Assembly: GCA_903827375.1 (NCBI GenBank)
Contig: CAIKHZ010000252.1
Location: forward strand, 1 to 63,391
DNA length: 63,391 nt
Origin: Akkermansiaceae bacterium
GTDB lineage: Bacteria > Verrucomicrobiota > Verrucomicrobiia > Verrucomicrobiales > Akkermansiaceae
Direction of reading: 5' to 3'
The translations under genes and the position numbers were made by a program. The stretch's first letter is position 1, and every line of letters begins with the position of its first letter. The notes below the pieces were generated by a model, which had not been told where the DNA came from, did not search any database, and worked only from the letters and a program-made list of their open reading frames with translations. Below, in pieces: positions 25,739-34,900 of this stretch.

Positions 25739-26509
25739 TCAGGGCAGCAATGCCAGTGACTCCCGTCCGAGGCGCTTCACTTCCGGATCGTCATTCTCCG
25801 TGTTTGGCATCGACAAGCCCTTTAATAGATACTTGCGTGCGTTGGCCTGATCACCCATTTGGGCATAAGTTCGGCCAAGTTCGACATAGTGGCGGAGGCG
25901 GTGGGGATTGATGGCGATAGCCTTGTCGAAGCACTTGAGGGCTTCGGCGTTGGTGCCTATCGGTAATCCACCATAAAACATCTCTCCGAAGGCGCGTTTG
26001 ACGCTTCCGATATTCGCCAGCGACTGGTGCCATCGGCCTAACACATGCCAGGCCGAATCATTGCGCGGATTGAGGAGCAGCGCCTTGTCAACGGCTATCT
26101 TGATGAGCGGCGTGGCGTCCACTTGCGTTTGATTGCTCTGCAAAGGCAGCATTTTGCCATAGGTGATAGCCGGGGATAGCTGGGCATCCGAATCCTTAGG
26201 ACCGAGAGCCGCAGCCTTCAAGCCATAGTTTAAGGCGAGGGTGCCGAGCCTGAGTTTCTCTTTGGGTATTGGGGCCTTGGCCATTAGATGGCGGTATTGG
26301 CGAGCGATGCTTACCAGCAATTGGACATTTTTTGGTTCCAATTTTTCGGCCGGGAGATAGTTTTTGAGAGCTTCAGCTGCATTGAAGGTTCGATCACCCG
26401 CATCACCTTTTTCGATGAGTTCTGCCGCTGTCTGAGCAAATCCCGGCTGGCATGTTAGCCATATTGCGGTGATAGCTGCCCACGGTTGGATAGAGAATGA
26501 AATTCGCAT
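25739..26509 (-). CDS. exported TPR protein
   Basis: A 256-residue periplasmic protein: signal peptide ending QPGFAQ, then about three or four tetratricopeptide-like helical pairs (residues 30-240), with recognisable pieces such as DKALLLNPRNDSAWHVLGRW and CFDKAIAINPHRLRHYVELG. The arrangement resembles RMDN/regulator-of-microtubule-dynamics-type TPR proteins found in bacterial envelopes. It probably acts as a scaffold for partners encoded in the same operon; 6 bp separate it from the amidase gene. Confidence 0.78.
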   Translation of the reverse strand: MRISFSIQPWAAITAIWLTCQPGFAQTAAELIEKGDAGDRTFNAAEALKNYLPAEKLEPKNVQLLVSIARQYRHLMAKAPIPKEKLRLGTLALNYGLKAAALGPKDSDAQLSPAITYGKMLPLQSNQTQVDATPLIKIAVDKALLLNPRNDSAWHVLGRWHQSLANIGSVKRAFGEMFYGGLPIGTNAEALKCFDKAIAINPHRLRHYVELGRTYAQMGDQANARKYLLKGLSMPNTENDDPEVKRLGRESLALLP

Positions 26510-26515
26510 GGCTTG

Positions 26516-27889
26516 TCAGAGGGCTGATTTGGAATGTCCGGGGACCTTGTGATGAGGTCGGCGACCGGCAGGGAGGGGGATTTTGGTGTTGATCAGGCGA
26601 CCCGCATTCAGGAGTTGAGCTTCGCTGCGACGTGGGCCGACGAGTTGCAGGCTGGTGACGGGATGGACCCTGCCGTGTGTGGGCATTGGGATGGGGATGG
26701 CCAGCGCGGGATTGCCTGCGAAGTTCACCCCTACGGTATTTTGCGAGTTGAAGACCATCCACTCGAAGGCAACGGATGAACTCCAGAATGGCCTGGCGGG
26801 AGGTAGCGTCTGGAGCGTTGGCACGGCGATGAGATCCACCTTCTCGAATATGCGATTGAGGTCTCTCTGCCATGCCTTCTGTCGTTTCAGCGCGCCTTTG
26901 TAACCCATCGCGTAGTCCATTTCGCCCATGCTGATGACGATCTTTGTGGTGCTCCACACGCCATCTTCCTTGAGATATTTTTGATCGCTGAGCCACGCAT
27001 CGGCAAGCGCGATGGTCTTGCCATCCGCTTCGGCCTGCGCCCATTTGGTTTTGAATGCAGGATCAATTTGGATGATCTTGAAGCCGCTTGCGATGAGGGC
27101 CTCGTCGATCGCTTGATCGATGGCGGGGTTCGTGTTGTCGAGATAGAGACGTCCTATGCGGATGCGGTTGGCGATGGGCTTGTCGGCGACCGCCGCGTTG
27201 TAGAGTTTGGCGAAATCGCGCTGTAGCAAGCCCATGCCGATCACCAGGTTAGGTAGGTCCTTGGCCATGGGTCCTACCGTATCGAGATGTTTGGGTGAGA
27301 TCGGAAAAACCCCTTTGGTGGAGACCAGGCCGTATGTGGTTTTGAGGCCGTAAATTCCGCAGCAAGCCGCAGGCACACGGATAGAACCGCCGGTATCGGT
27401 GCCGAAAGCCACGTCGGCCATGCCGGTGGCGACGGCGACGGCGGATCCGCTTGATGAGCCGCCAGGGATCAGGCTGGCTTGGTCACGTTTGTGATTGACG
27501 GGTGTGCCGAAGTAGCTGTTCTTGCCGGAGACTGTCACTGCGAGTTCAGTTAGGTTTGTTTTCCCGACAATGCGCACATTTCCTTCTCGGGCCAACTCGA
27601 GACATTGAGCATCCCGCACGGCTGGCGGCCGGTTTTTTGCCAGGTATTCGGATCCGGCGGTGGTCACCACCCCCTGCATGTCGATGAGATCCTTCACGGC
27701 CAAGCGAAGCGAATGATTATCTTTGGGGGGCGGCCAGTAAACGATGAAAGCGTGTTTGCCACCGCGCTGTCCGGCAGCCGACCATGAGTCCGAGCAGGCA
27801 CCGAGCAAGCCAATGAGTAGGATTCCTGCAACAACCTGCAAGGCAAGCCCACAGCAGTACAGGGTTACGTCTTTAGGGGATGTGATCAT
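26516..27889 (-). CDS. amidase signature family enzyme, probable lipoprotein
   Basis: A 457-residue amidase with the complete Ser-cisSer-Lys triad: Lys in LAVKDLID (about 66), cis-Ser in PGGSSSGSAVA and nucleophile Ser in TDTGGSIRVPAA. The N-terminus has a hydrophobic segment ending LLGAC, a lipobox, placing the enzyme in the periplasm at a membrane. Amidase-signature enzymes hydrolyse (or transfer to) amide bonds. Within a PKS-condensation-AsnB locus, plausible roles are releasing or trimming an amide in the product, or activating a prodrug outside the cytoplasm; this is inference. Confidence 0.85.
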   Translation of the reverse strand: MITSPKDVTLYCCGLALQVVAGILLIGLLGACSDSWSAAGQRGGKHAFIVYWPPPKDNHSLRLAVKDLIDMQGVVTTAGSEYLAKNRPPAVRDAQCLELAREGNVRIVGKTNLTELAVTVSGKNSYFGTPVNHKRDQASLIPGGSSSGSAVAVATGMADVAFGTDTGGSIRVPAACCGIYGLKTTYGLVSTKGVFPISPKHLDTVGPMAKDLPNLVIGMGLLQRDFAKLYNAAVADKPIANRIRIGRLYLDNTNPAIDQAIDEALIASGFKIIQIDPAFKTKWAQAEADGKTIALADAWLSDQKYLKEDGVWSTTKIVISMGEMDYAMGYKGALKRQKAWQRDLNRIFEKVDLIAVPTLQTLPPARPFWSSSVAFEWMVFNSQNTVGVNFAGNPALAIPIPMPTHGRVHPVTSLQLVGPRRSEAQLLNAGRLINTKIPLPAGRRPHHKVPGHSKSAL

Positions 27890-27907
27890 GGATTGTGCGT
27901 TTCATGG

Positions 27908-28741
27908 TTACTCGGTTCGGCGCGGAACACCCGGGTCTTTGAGACCATCGGCGGTGAACGTTCCATTGGCATAACTCACGGCATGGTTGATGCGTGAGCC
28001 CCTGAGTTCGGTGGAGGCGTCGGCGCGAACCGCGCTTACTGTGAGATCGGCGGGGATCCTACGCTCCAGGTCATCAGCGGCGACACGCGTGGTGGTGATG
28101 CGGCGGGCTAGGGTGCCTGAAGGCAGGAATTTATCGATGCGCATGGGGACCATGCGGCGGAGATCCACCCAAGTGCGCACACTGCCGTAATTGGAGTGCT
28201 GGCTTTTGTCCGGTTTGGATTCGAGGATCTGACAACTGACGCGATCAATCACCTCGGTGCCTATGATGGTCTGGTTTTGCCATGCGAAGAAATTTTCCAG
28301 CACATCGGCGAACGTCAGATCGCTGCCGAACAATGCATCCTTCATCTGCGAAGCCGTGAGGGGGCGCAGCGTGTCAGGCGGAGTGAAATAGGCACCGCTT
28401 GCCGGCTGCCCGGCGGGTTGCCGTAGCAACACTCCTTCCCCGGCCCGTGCCTTGGGCCAGATGACCTGATAGATCATCTCGGTGGCCGTGGCTGTCCGGC
28501 GCTGTTTGATTTGGAGTTGTAGGGTCATTTTTGGGGAATCGGGCAACGGCTTCACCTCCAGCGTCAGACGCACATAGGATGAGCCATCTTGCTGCAACGA
28601 GCCGAGTTTGGTTGCAATGTCCTTGGCCGTCATCGTCGGCGGGGGAGGGGCAGCGGAAGCGGACCCTGCCAGCAGCGCGATGAATGTGAACCGGTGGATG
28701 AGTTGATATATCGATTTCATCATGGATGGATGGTGGTTCAC
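27908..28741 (-). CDS. LolA-like outer membrane lipoprotein-sorting protein
   Basis: A 277-residue exported protein with signal peptide (FTFIALLAGSASA; starts at 28741, 28723 or 28720 are all possible). The half-barrel pattern (YVRLTLEVKPLPD, MTLQLQIKQRRTATATEMIYQ, GVLLRQPAG, TWVDLRRMVPMRIDKFLPSG) fits the LolA/LolB-like COG2834 family of periplasmic lipid carriers. It sits directly downstream of a LolCE/MacB-type permease gene, so it probably receives a lipidic molecule from that transporter and ferries it to the outer membrane. Given the PKS upstream, the cargo may be the polyketide. Confidence 0.82.
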   Translation of the reverse strand: MNHHPSMMKSIYQLIHRFTFIALLAGSASAAPPPPTMTAKDIATKLGSLQQDGSSYVRLTLEVKPLPDSPKMTLQLQIKQRRTATATEMIYQVIWPKARAGEGVLLRQPAGQPASGAYFTPPDTLRPLTASQMKDALFGSDLTFADVLENFFAWQNQTIIGTEVIDRVSCQILESKPDKSQHSNYGSVRTWVDLRRMVPMRIDKFLPSGTLARRITTTRVAADDLERRIPADLTVSAVRADASTELRGSRINHAVSYANGTFTADGLKDPGVPRRTE

Positions 28742-28748
28742 GAGGGGC

Positions 28749-29864
28749 TCAGCCTTGCATGGCTAGGCTGGGGTTGAGGCGAGAACTACGCCAAGCCGGA
28801 TAGATGCCGCTGATGACGCCGACGATCACGGCGATGGTCACCGCCATGACCATCAAGCGCGGGCTCAGATCCGGCTCAAGCAGTCCGTGGATGGCGGGCA
28901 GGGTTTCCAGCACTTTGACGCCCGCGCAGCCGATTGTCACGCCTCCGATGCCGCCTAACAGACCTAGCAAGGCGGATTCCCAGAGGATCAAGCGGATGAC
29001 GCGTTGGCGCTTCCAGCCGATTGCCAGCAATATGCAGATTTCCTGTTTGCGTTCGAAGACGGTCATTAGCATAGTGTTCATGACGCCGAGCACGCCGACG
29101 ATCACTGCCAGCAGCGAGGTGCCCCAACTCATGGCGCGAATAAAGCGATAGGCCTCACTGTTGCCGACGTGCTCGCCGGCCGGCATGGCGCGGGCTTCTG
29201 GAATTTGATGGTTGATTCGGGCGCAGAGTTGTTTGAGCTCGTCAGAATTCAATCCGGGGACAGCCCGCACATCAATGATGTTGATCTTGTCCTCGTTACC
29301 GGATAGTTTTTGATAGAGTGGCAATGACAGGATCACCGAGCCGTTTTCCACCAATGCCCCTCCATCGACGATGCCCACGACAGTCAATTCGGTTGATTCT
29401 AATTGAATTGAATCGCCGGTCTTTTTTTTGAGTGCCTCGGCGGCGTTTTGGCCGAGGACCACGGCGGACTCCAAGGCATCATTTGGCATCCTTCCGGCGA
29501 CGAGTTTGAGGTTTTGCCATGAGAAGCCGCCCCACTCGCGGGCTGAAACAACCATCATGGAGGAATCCTCGATGCCCGTGAGATCGACGAAAATCGAACA
29601 GGTGGCGGCAACTTGTGGGATGACGGCAATGGCATCACGCACAGCGGCGCGGAACGGTTTTGGGGCAAGCGCGCTGCCCATGTTGCTGACCACGATGTCC
29701 GTGCCGCGCGCCTTCATGCCGCTTGCCCAGCTTTGCTCGAAGCCCCGCGAAATGCCGACGAGCGCGACCACCGCGGCGATGCCGATGGCGATGCCCACCA
29801 GCGTGAGACTCGTGCGCACCGGGCGCCGCTGCAGGCCGCGATAGATGATGGTAAAGAAGGTCAT
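28749..29864 (-). CDS. FtsX-like ABC permease (MacB/LolCE type)
   Basis: A 371-residue permease with the MacB/FtsX topology: one N-terminal helix (TSLTLVGIAIGIAAVVALVG), a large periplasmic domain (about 40-240) and three C-terminal helices, ending WRSSRLNPSLAMQG. Partner of the ATPase encoded 4 bp upstream. Such pairs extract lipoproteins or lipidic substrates from the outer leaflet of the inner membrane by a mechanotransmission mechanism. The following LolA-like gene completes a Lol-like relay. Confidence 0.88.
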   Translation of the reverse strand: MTFFTIIYRGLQRRPVRTSLTLVGIAIGIAAVVALVGISRGFEQSWASGMKARGTDIVVSNMGSALAPKPFRAAVRDAIAVIPQVAATCSIFVDLTGIEDSSMMVVSAREWGGFSWQNLKLVAGRMPNDALESAVVLGQNAAEALKKKTGDSIQLESTELTVVGIVDGGALVENGSVILSLPLYQKLSGNEDKINIIDVRAVPGLNSDELKQLCARINHQIPEARAMPAGEHVGNSEAYRFIRAMSWGTSLLAVIVGVLGVMNTMLMTVFERKQEICILLAIGWKRQRVIRLILWESALLGLLGGIGGVTIGCAGVKVLETLPAIHGLLEPDLSPRLMVMAVTIAVIVGVISGIYPAWRSSRLNPSLAMQG

Positions 29865-29868
29865 TGTG

Positions 29869-30615
29869 TTAGGGCGAGATTGGGGCGGACGGATCGGTGG
29901 CGATTTGACCGTCGATCATGCGAATCGTGCGTGATGCCAGCAGGGCGATGGACGGATCGTGAGTGACGAGCACCAGTGTCATCTGTCTCTCGCGCTTTAG
30001 GCGGATGATGAGATCGAGGATGTGATGAGCGTTTTTACTGTCGAGATTGCCCGTGGGTTCGTCGGCGAGAAGCACGGACGGGTTATTGGCCAGGCTGCGG
30101 GCGATGGCGACCCGCTGGCGTTCGCCGCCGGATAGCATGGCCGGAAAATGATTGAGGCGGTGCTCCAAGCCGACGGATTTCAGCAATTGGACGGCATGCT
30201 TGAGTCGCTCGCTTGCGGAGCGCTCGGTTTCGAACATTGGCAGTTGGACGTTTTCCACCGCGGTGAAGGTTGGCAGGAGATGAAAGGCCTGGAAGACCAT
30301 GCCGATCTCCCGTGCCCGATAGAGCGCCGGGTCGGGCAGGGCAGGGAGGGACGCGCCGCGATACAACAATGAGCCCGAAGTTGGGAGATCGAGCGCGCCG
30401 AGCAATTGGAGCAAAGTGGTCTTTCCGCAGCCGCTGGGACCCATGATCGCCAGGAACTCACCCTGGACGATCCGGAAGTTCACACCGCGCAATGCCCGGA
30501 CCCGGCCATCGTCGAAGTCCTTGCACAGGCCGTTGGCCTCGAATACATATCTCATGGATGGGGTCATCAAGTTGCTAGATGAGTCCTCCGTTGCTAGTTG
30601 AGTTAGCTGGGTCAT
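29869..30615 (-). CDS. LolD/MacB-type ABC ATPase
   Basis: A 248-residue ATPase: Walker [12 protein letters not shown]-loop [18 protein letters not shown], signature [15 protein letters not shown], Walker [15 protein letters not shown]-loop VTHD. The FHLLP and PTGNLD elements are typical of the LolD/MacB/FtsE group that pairs with FtsX-like permeases. Its start overlaps the condensation gene's stop by 4 bp, so it belongs to the biosynthetic operon. Confidence 0.92.
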   Translation of the reverse strand: MTQLTQLATEDSSSNLMTPSMRYVFEANGLCKDFDDGRVRALRGVNFRIVQGEFLAIMGPSGCGKTTLLQLLGALDLPTSGSLLYRGASLPALPDPALYRAREIGMVFQAFHLLPTFTAVENVQLPMFETERSASERLKHAVQLLKSVGLEHRLNHFPAMLSGGERQRVAIARSLANNPSVLLADEPTGNLDSKNAHHILDLIIRLKRERQMTLVLVTHDPSIALLASRTIRMIDGQIATDPSAPISP

Positions 30616-31970
30616 TGCAGCGAGTTTAGGATGGTAAAAGTCACGGTATCCAGGCTGCGGCAGGCATCCGCCAGTACCGCTAGATAGATGCGTCCGAGGT
30701 GCTCGATGGTGTCGGGGGCAAACCGCCCTTGCCGGTAGAGCCAGGCCACCTCGAGCGCTTCACCGTTCTCGTTGATCTCGCAGGCGAGGTTGAAGCGGGT
30801 GGTGCCGGTTGAGCGCATTCGGAGCTTGAGTGAGAGCCCCGGCACCGCGACGTCGGGCACCGGGTGGTTTTGCAGGGCAAAGCGCACATCAAACACCGGA
30901 TTGCAGCCAAGAGCCGCGGTTGCGCCCACCGCGCGTGCCAGTTCGACAAAGGGCATCGCGTTGGCGAAGGCGTCCACCGTGGCCAGATGCACCTGTTGTA
31001 GGCTGCTAGAGAATTTACGTGCCGGATCGATCTGGCAGCGCAACGGCACGATGCCCGAGCAATAGCCCATGGTTTCGCGTATGGTCTTTTTTCCACGGTT
31101 CGCTACCGGCGTGCCGACGACGACGTCATCGGCGCCGCACCATTTTGACAAGGAGATTCGAAATGCTGTTAGAAGCGTGCTGAAGAGAGTGGCACTGTGG
31201 TGGCGGGCCAGTTCCCGCAGTGCTCGACCCAACTTTGCCGGAACAGATGAGACGACGCGCTGCAATGGAGCAAGAGGCGTTGACGGATTGGCGAGCGGGC
31301 TCAACAGCCGGGGGGAATTGGCCAGTTTGGATTGCCAGTATTCAGCACGCTGCACGAGGTTCGGGGGTTGCCAGAATGCCCGTTCGGCCGCTCCCCAATC
31401 CGAGTAAGTGAGCGGCACGGGCGGCAGGCCGGCAGCCACCCCGCGCACCATCTGGAGGTAGGCCGCCATCAGGTCCTGGACGAACACCCCCAACGTCCAA
31501 CCGTCGGCGATGGAATGATGGATCGAGATAGCCAGCAGATGGTCATCGGGGCCGCGCCGAAACATCTCTGCCCGATAGAGCGGGCCCTGTACCAAATCAA
31601 AGGGCGTTCCGAAGATCTCAGCGGCCAGCATTTCAATTTCCTCGGGGCGCCGTTGCCAGACCTGCAGCTCGCGGAAACCCAACGCTGGCTTGCCGGTGTG
31701 ACGGATTAGTTGCATCGGCTGCTCCTTGCCGGGAAGAAACGACAAGCGGAATACCTCCTGCCGGTCCACCACATGTTGCAGCGCCGCCATGCTGCCTTCC
31801 TGTGTGAGGCGGCCCCGAACTTCAATCACTGCACAAATATTGTTAGATGCATCCCCGGCTGGCACCGGTGAGGTTTCCCACAGCTCACGCTGCGGATAGG
31901 TCAAGGGTTGGAGGCGGATCTCGCCGCTCTCCAGCCATTGCTTCAGACGGGTTCGTTGGTCGTCGGGCAT
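30612..31970 (-). CDS. stand-alone condensation-domain protein
   Basis: A 452-residue protein made of one NRPS-type condensation domain. The catalytic motif HHSIADGW (about 151-158) is intact; LTYPQRELWE near the start and RGKKTIRETMGYC (the C5 region) are also recognisable. There is no adenylation or carrier domain. Starting 8 bp behind the PKS stop, it most probably takes the ACP-bound chain and transfers it to an amine or alcohol, thereby releasing it, which would explain why the PKS has no thioesterase. The acceptor is unknown; an amide acceptor would fit with AsnB and the amidase. Confidence 0.88.
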   Translation of the reverse strand: MPDDQRTRLKQWLESGEIRLQPLTYPQRELWETSPVPAGDASNNICAVIEVRGRLTQEGSMAALQHVVDRQEVFRLSFLPGKEQPMQLIRHTGKPALGFRELQVWQRRPEEIEMLAAEIFGTPFDLVQGPLYRAEMFRRGPDDHLLAISIHHSIADGWTLGVFVQDLMAAYLQMVRGVAAGLPPVPLTYSDWGAAERAFWQPPNLVQRAEYWQSKLANSPRLLSPLANPSTPLAPLQRVVSSVPAKLGRALRELARHHSATLFSTLLTAFRISLSKWCGADDVVVGTPVANRGKKTIRETMGYCSGIVPLRCQIDPARKFSSSLQQVHLATVDAFANAMPFVELARAVGATAALGCNPVFDVRFALQNHPVPDVAVPGLSLKLRMRSTGTTRFNLACEINENGEALEVAWLYRQGRFAPDTIEHLGRIYLAVLADACRSLDTVTFTILNSLQ

Positions 31971-31978
31971 GAGCGGCT

Positions 31979-34900
31979 TCAGACTAGGATTGCAAGTGCC
32001 GGTTGGTCGGCGAGTTCTACCGCACTGGTGCCAAGCAGCCGTTCGATCTGTTCCTCTGACAGTGCGGCCAAGTCCACTTGGTCAACGGATACAGGTTCGG
32101 GAGCTAAAATCGACGTCTTGGCAGGACTGGCCCCGCCCAAATGTTCGGCGATCAAGGCGGCGATTTGATTGATCGTTCGGGCTCGCATCAGGCTGGCCGG
32201 AGGCAGGGCCACGCCCATGGCGCTTTCGATCGAGTTTTCGATTTCCACAGCCATCAGTGAATCCAGTCCCAAGTCGGTGAGGGGTTGATCGGCTCGCAGG
32301 CCGTCTGGTTTGACGCGAAGCACGGAGCCGACGACATCGCGCAGCGCCTGCCCGATGATGTCGAGTCGATCATCCGCTGTGGAGGCTTCGATCTTGACCC
32401 GCCAGTCACTCTTGGTGCCAGTGGATTCCACACCATCGACGCCGGCGGCGAAGATATGTTCTAGCAACGGACTTTCTTGGCTGCCGCGGAACGACTGCCG
32501 CCATTTTGACCAGTCCACCCGTAGCGCCAGCGCTTGGATGGTGCCGGCGTTAAGGAATCCTTCCAGCAGCACGATCACCTCGCTAGGGGTGAGTGGTGTG
32601 GTTCCTTGGCGTGCGAGGTATTCTGCGACCCGCTCGTTGCGTGCCACATACCCTTCGCCGCCGAGCGCACCCCAGTTGATGACCAAGGCGGGCAGGCCGC
32701 AAGCATGCCGCTGATGGGCCAGTGCGTCGAGGAAGGCGTTGGCCGACGCATAGTTGGCTTGGGCCGAGTTGCCGAAGACACTTGAAACGGACGAGAACAT
32801 CACAAAGCAATCCAGATCCATGCCCCGGGTCCCCTCGTGCAGCAACCAGGCACCGTAGGCTTTGGGTTCTATCACCTTTAGCATCCGGTCGCGAGTGAGT
32901 GCGGAGATTGGCGCGTCGTCGATGACCATTGCCAGGTGAAACACGCCCTTTAGTGGGTGTCCGGACGCCGTGATTTCATCTAGCAAGCGGTGCACATCGG
33001 CAGGCGAGCCGACATCGGCGCACGCCACTAGCACGTCCACGCCACGAGCCCGCAACAGGTTGAGAAACTCGATGGCGGCGGGAGTGGTCGCGCCGCTGCG
33101 GCTGGCCAGCATAAGATGTTTAGCGCCGCACGTTACCAGCCACTCGGCGAGCACTTTTCCGAATCCGCCGAACGCCCCGGTGATTAGGTAACAGGCATCG
33201 GCATTGACCTCGAAAGCAGGTGTCAAGGGCTCGCCTCGTCTAGCGACAAAGGGTTCCGGGAAAGCCACCACGACTTTGCCCGTGTGTTTTCCCTGGGCCA
33301 TCAGGCGAAACGCCGCATCCATGCGACAGGCCGGAAAGGCCCTGAAAGGCAACGGATGCAGCACACCTTGTGTCACCAATCCGGCTATTGTTTCTAGCAA
33401 ATCTCGCGTTTGGTCCTCATTGCCGCGAAAGATCGCATCCATTGCGACCACGTGAAACGAGGCGTTCCGGCGCATCGGCCACAGCGGGATCCGGGAGTTT
33501 TGATAGATATCTCGCTTGCCGATTTCTATGAACCGTCCAAACGGTGCCAGACACGACAGGCCCATGGGAATGGCTTCGGCGGAGAGGGCGTTGAGTACTA
33601 CATCCACACCTTTGCCGGCGGTGAGTTGCATGACGTCATCGGCGAAATCTCCGCGGCGAGAGTCGATGATATGGGTCACGCCGAGGATGCGCAACAGCGC
33701 GCGTTTGGACGGTGTGCCGGCGCTGGCGATGACTTCCGCGCCGAGGTGATGGGCGATTTGGATTGCGGCCATGCCGACGCCGCCTGCACCCGCATGAATG
33801 AGGATGCGCTCACCGGGCTTGAGTTGAGCGACGGTTTTCAACGCATGCCAAGAAGTCATGAACACCACGGGCAGCGTCGCTGCCGCCTCAAACGACAAGC
33901 TGTCTGGAATGACCCGCACGTCCCCAGCCCGTGCCATGGAAACGGTTGCCAGCCCGAACACCGCCAATCCAAACACACGGTCGCCAGGAACCACATGCGT
34001 GACGCCGCTGCCGACGGCGATTACCACACCCGCCACTTCGTCGCCAAAGATGCGGGCATCGGCTGTTTCTGCCGGATAGAGCGCCAACGCCTTGAGAACA
34101 TCTCGGAAATTCATACCAGCAGCCTTCACCTCGATCGCCACCTCGCCTGCGGCACATGTCGGCAGGGCGAAGGGTACTAACCGCAAGGCATCGAGCAACC
34201 CGCGTTCACGCGATTCCAAGCGCAACGGCACTGTGGAATCTAGCAATTGATCGCGCGGTTGCAATCCTCGATGAATGCGCCGGACAAAGCGTCCCTCGCC
34301 GCGGAACGCGACCTCACGTTCCGGGGTTCTGTCGAGTAATTCATGCCACAGACGCGCAGCATCCGCCGCCGTAGCGACGGGCGAAAGGTCAATTGCCCGG
34401 CAGGTGAAGTTGTTGTATTCATTGGCAACCACGCGCAGCAGGCCGATGGCCGGTGCTTGTGCGAGGGCCACCTCGGATTTTGGGCTCACTGGCTGGGCAC
34501 CGCGCGTCACCCAATCGATGCGCAGCTTGGCCACGGGTGACATGACACCGAGAGCTTGCGTCAAATGAAACAATGGATCCGTGCCTGACATGAGTGTGTT
34601 CGCGCTTGATCCAGGTTTGCTTTCGTCCAAACTCCATAGGCAGACAAACCGTACTGGCGGGTCCTGCGCACACGACTCTAGCAGATTGATCCAATCAGCA
34701 GGCACTTCGGCACGCAACGTGAATGCATCGGGAAGCTCTGCCGTGAATGCTGCGCCACGGCGCGCGACGCGGCAGCGGACACCGCAGGCGCGGAGATGCT
34801 CGGCGAGCTCGTTACCCAAGCCGGACTCGTCAGCTAACACTAGCCATGACTTCTCAGCAAGTTCGTCTTCGACCGCTTCGGCCACGGATTGGGGTTTGAT

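Noticed and set aside
33410-34180. 256-codon open frame antisense to the PKS enoylreductase region
   Set aside because: The minus strand encodes an intact ER domain here.
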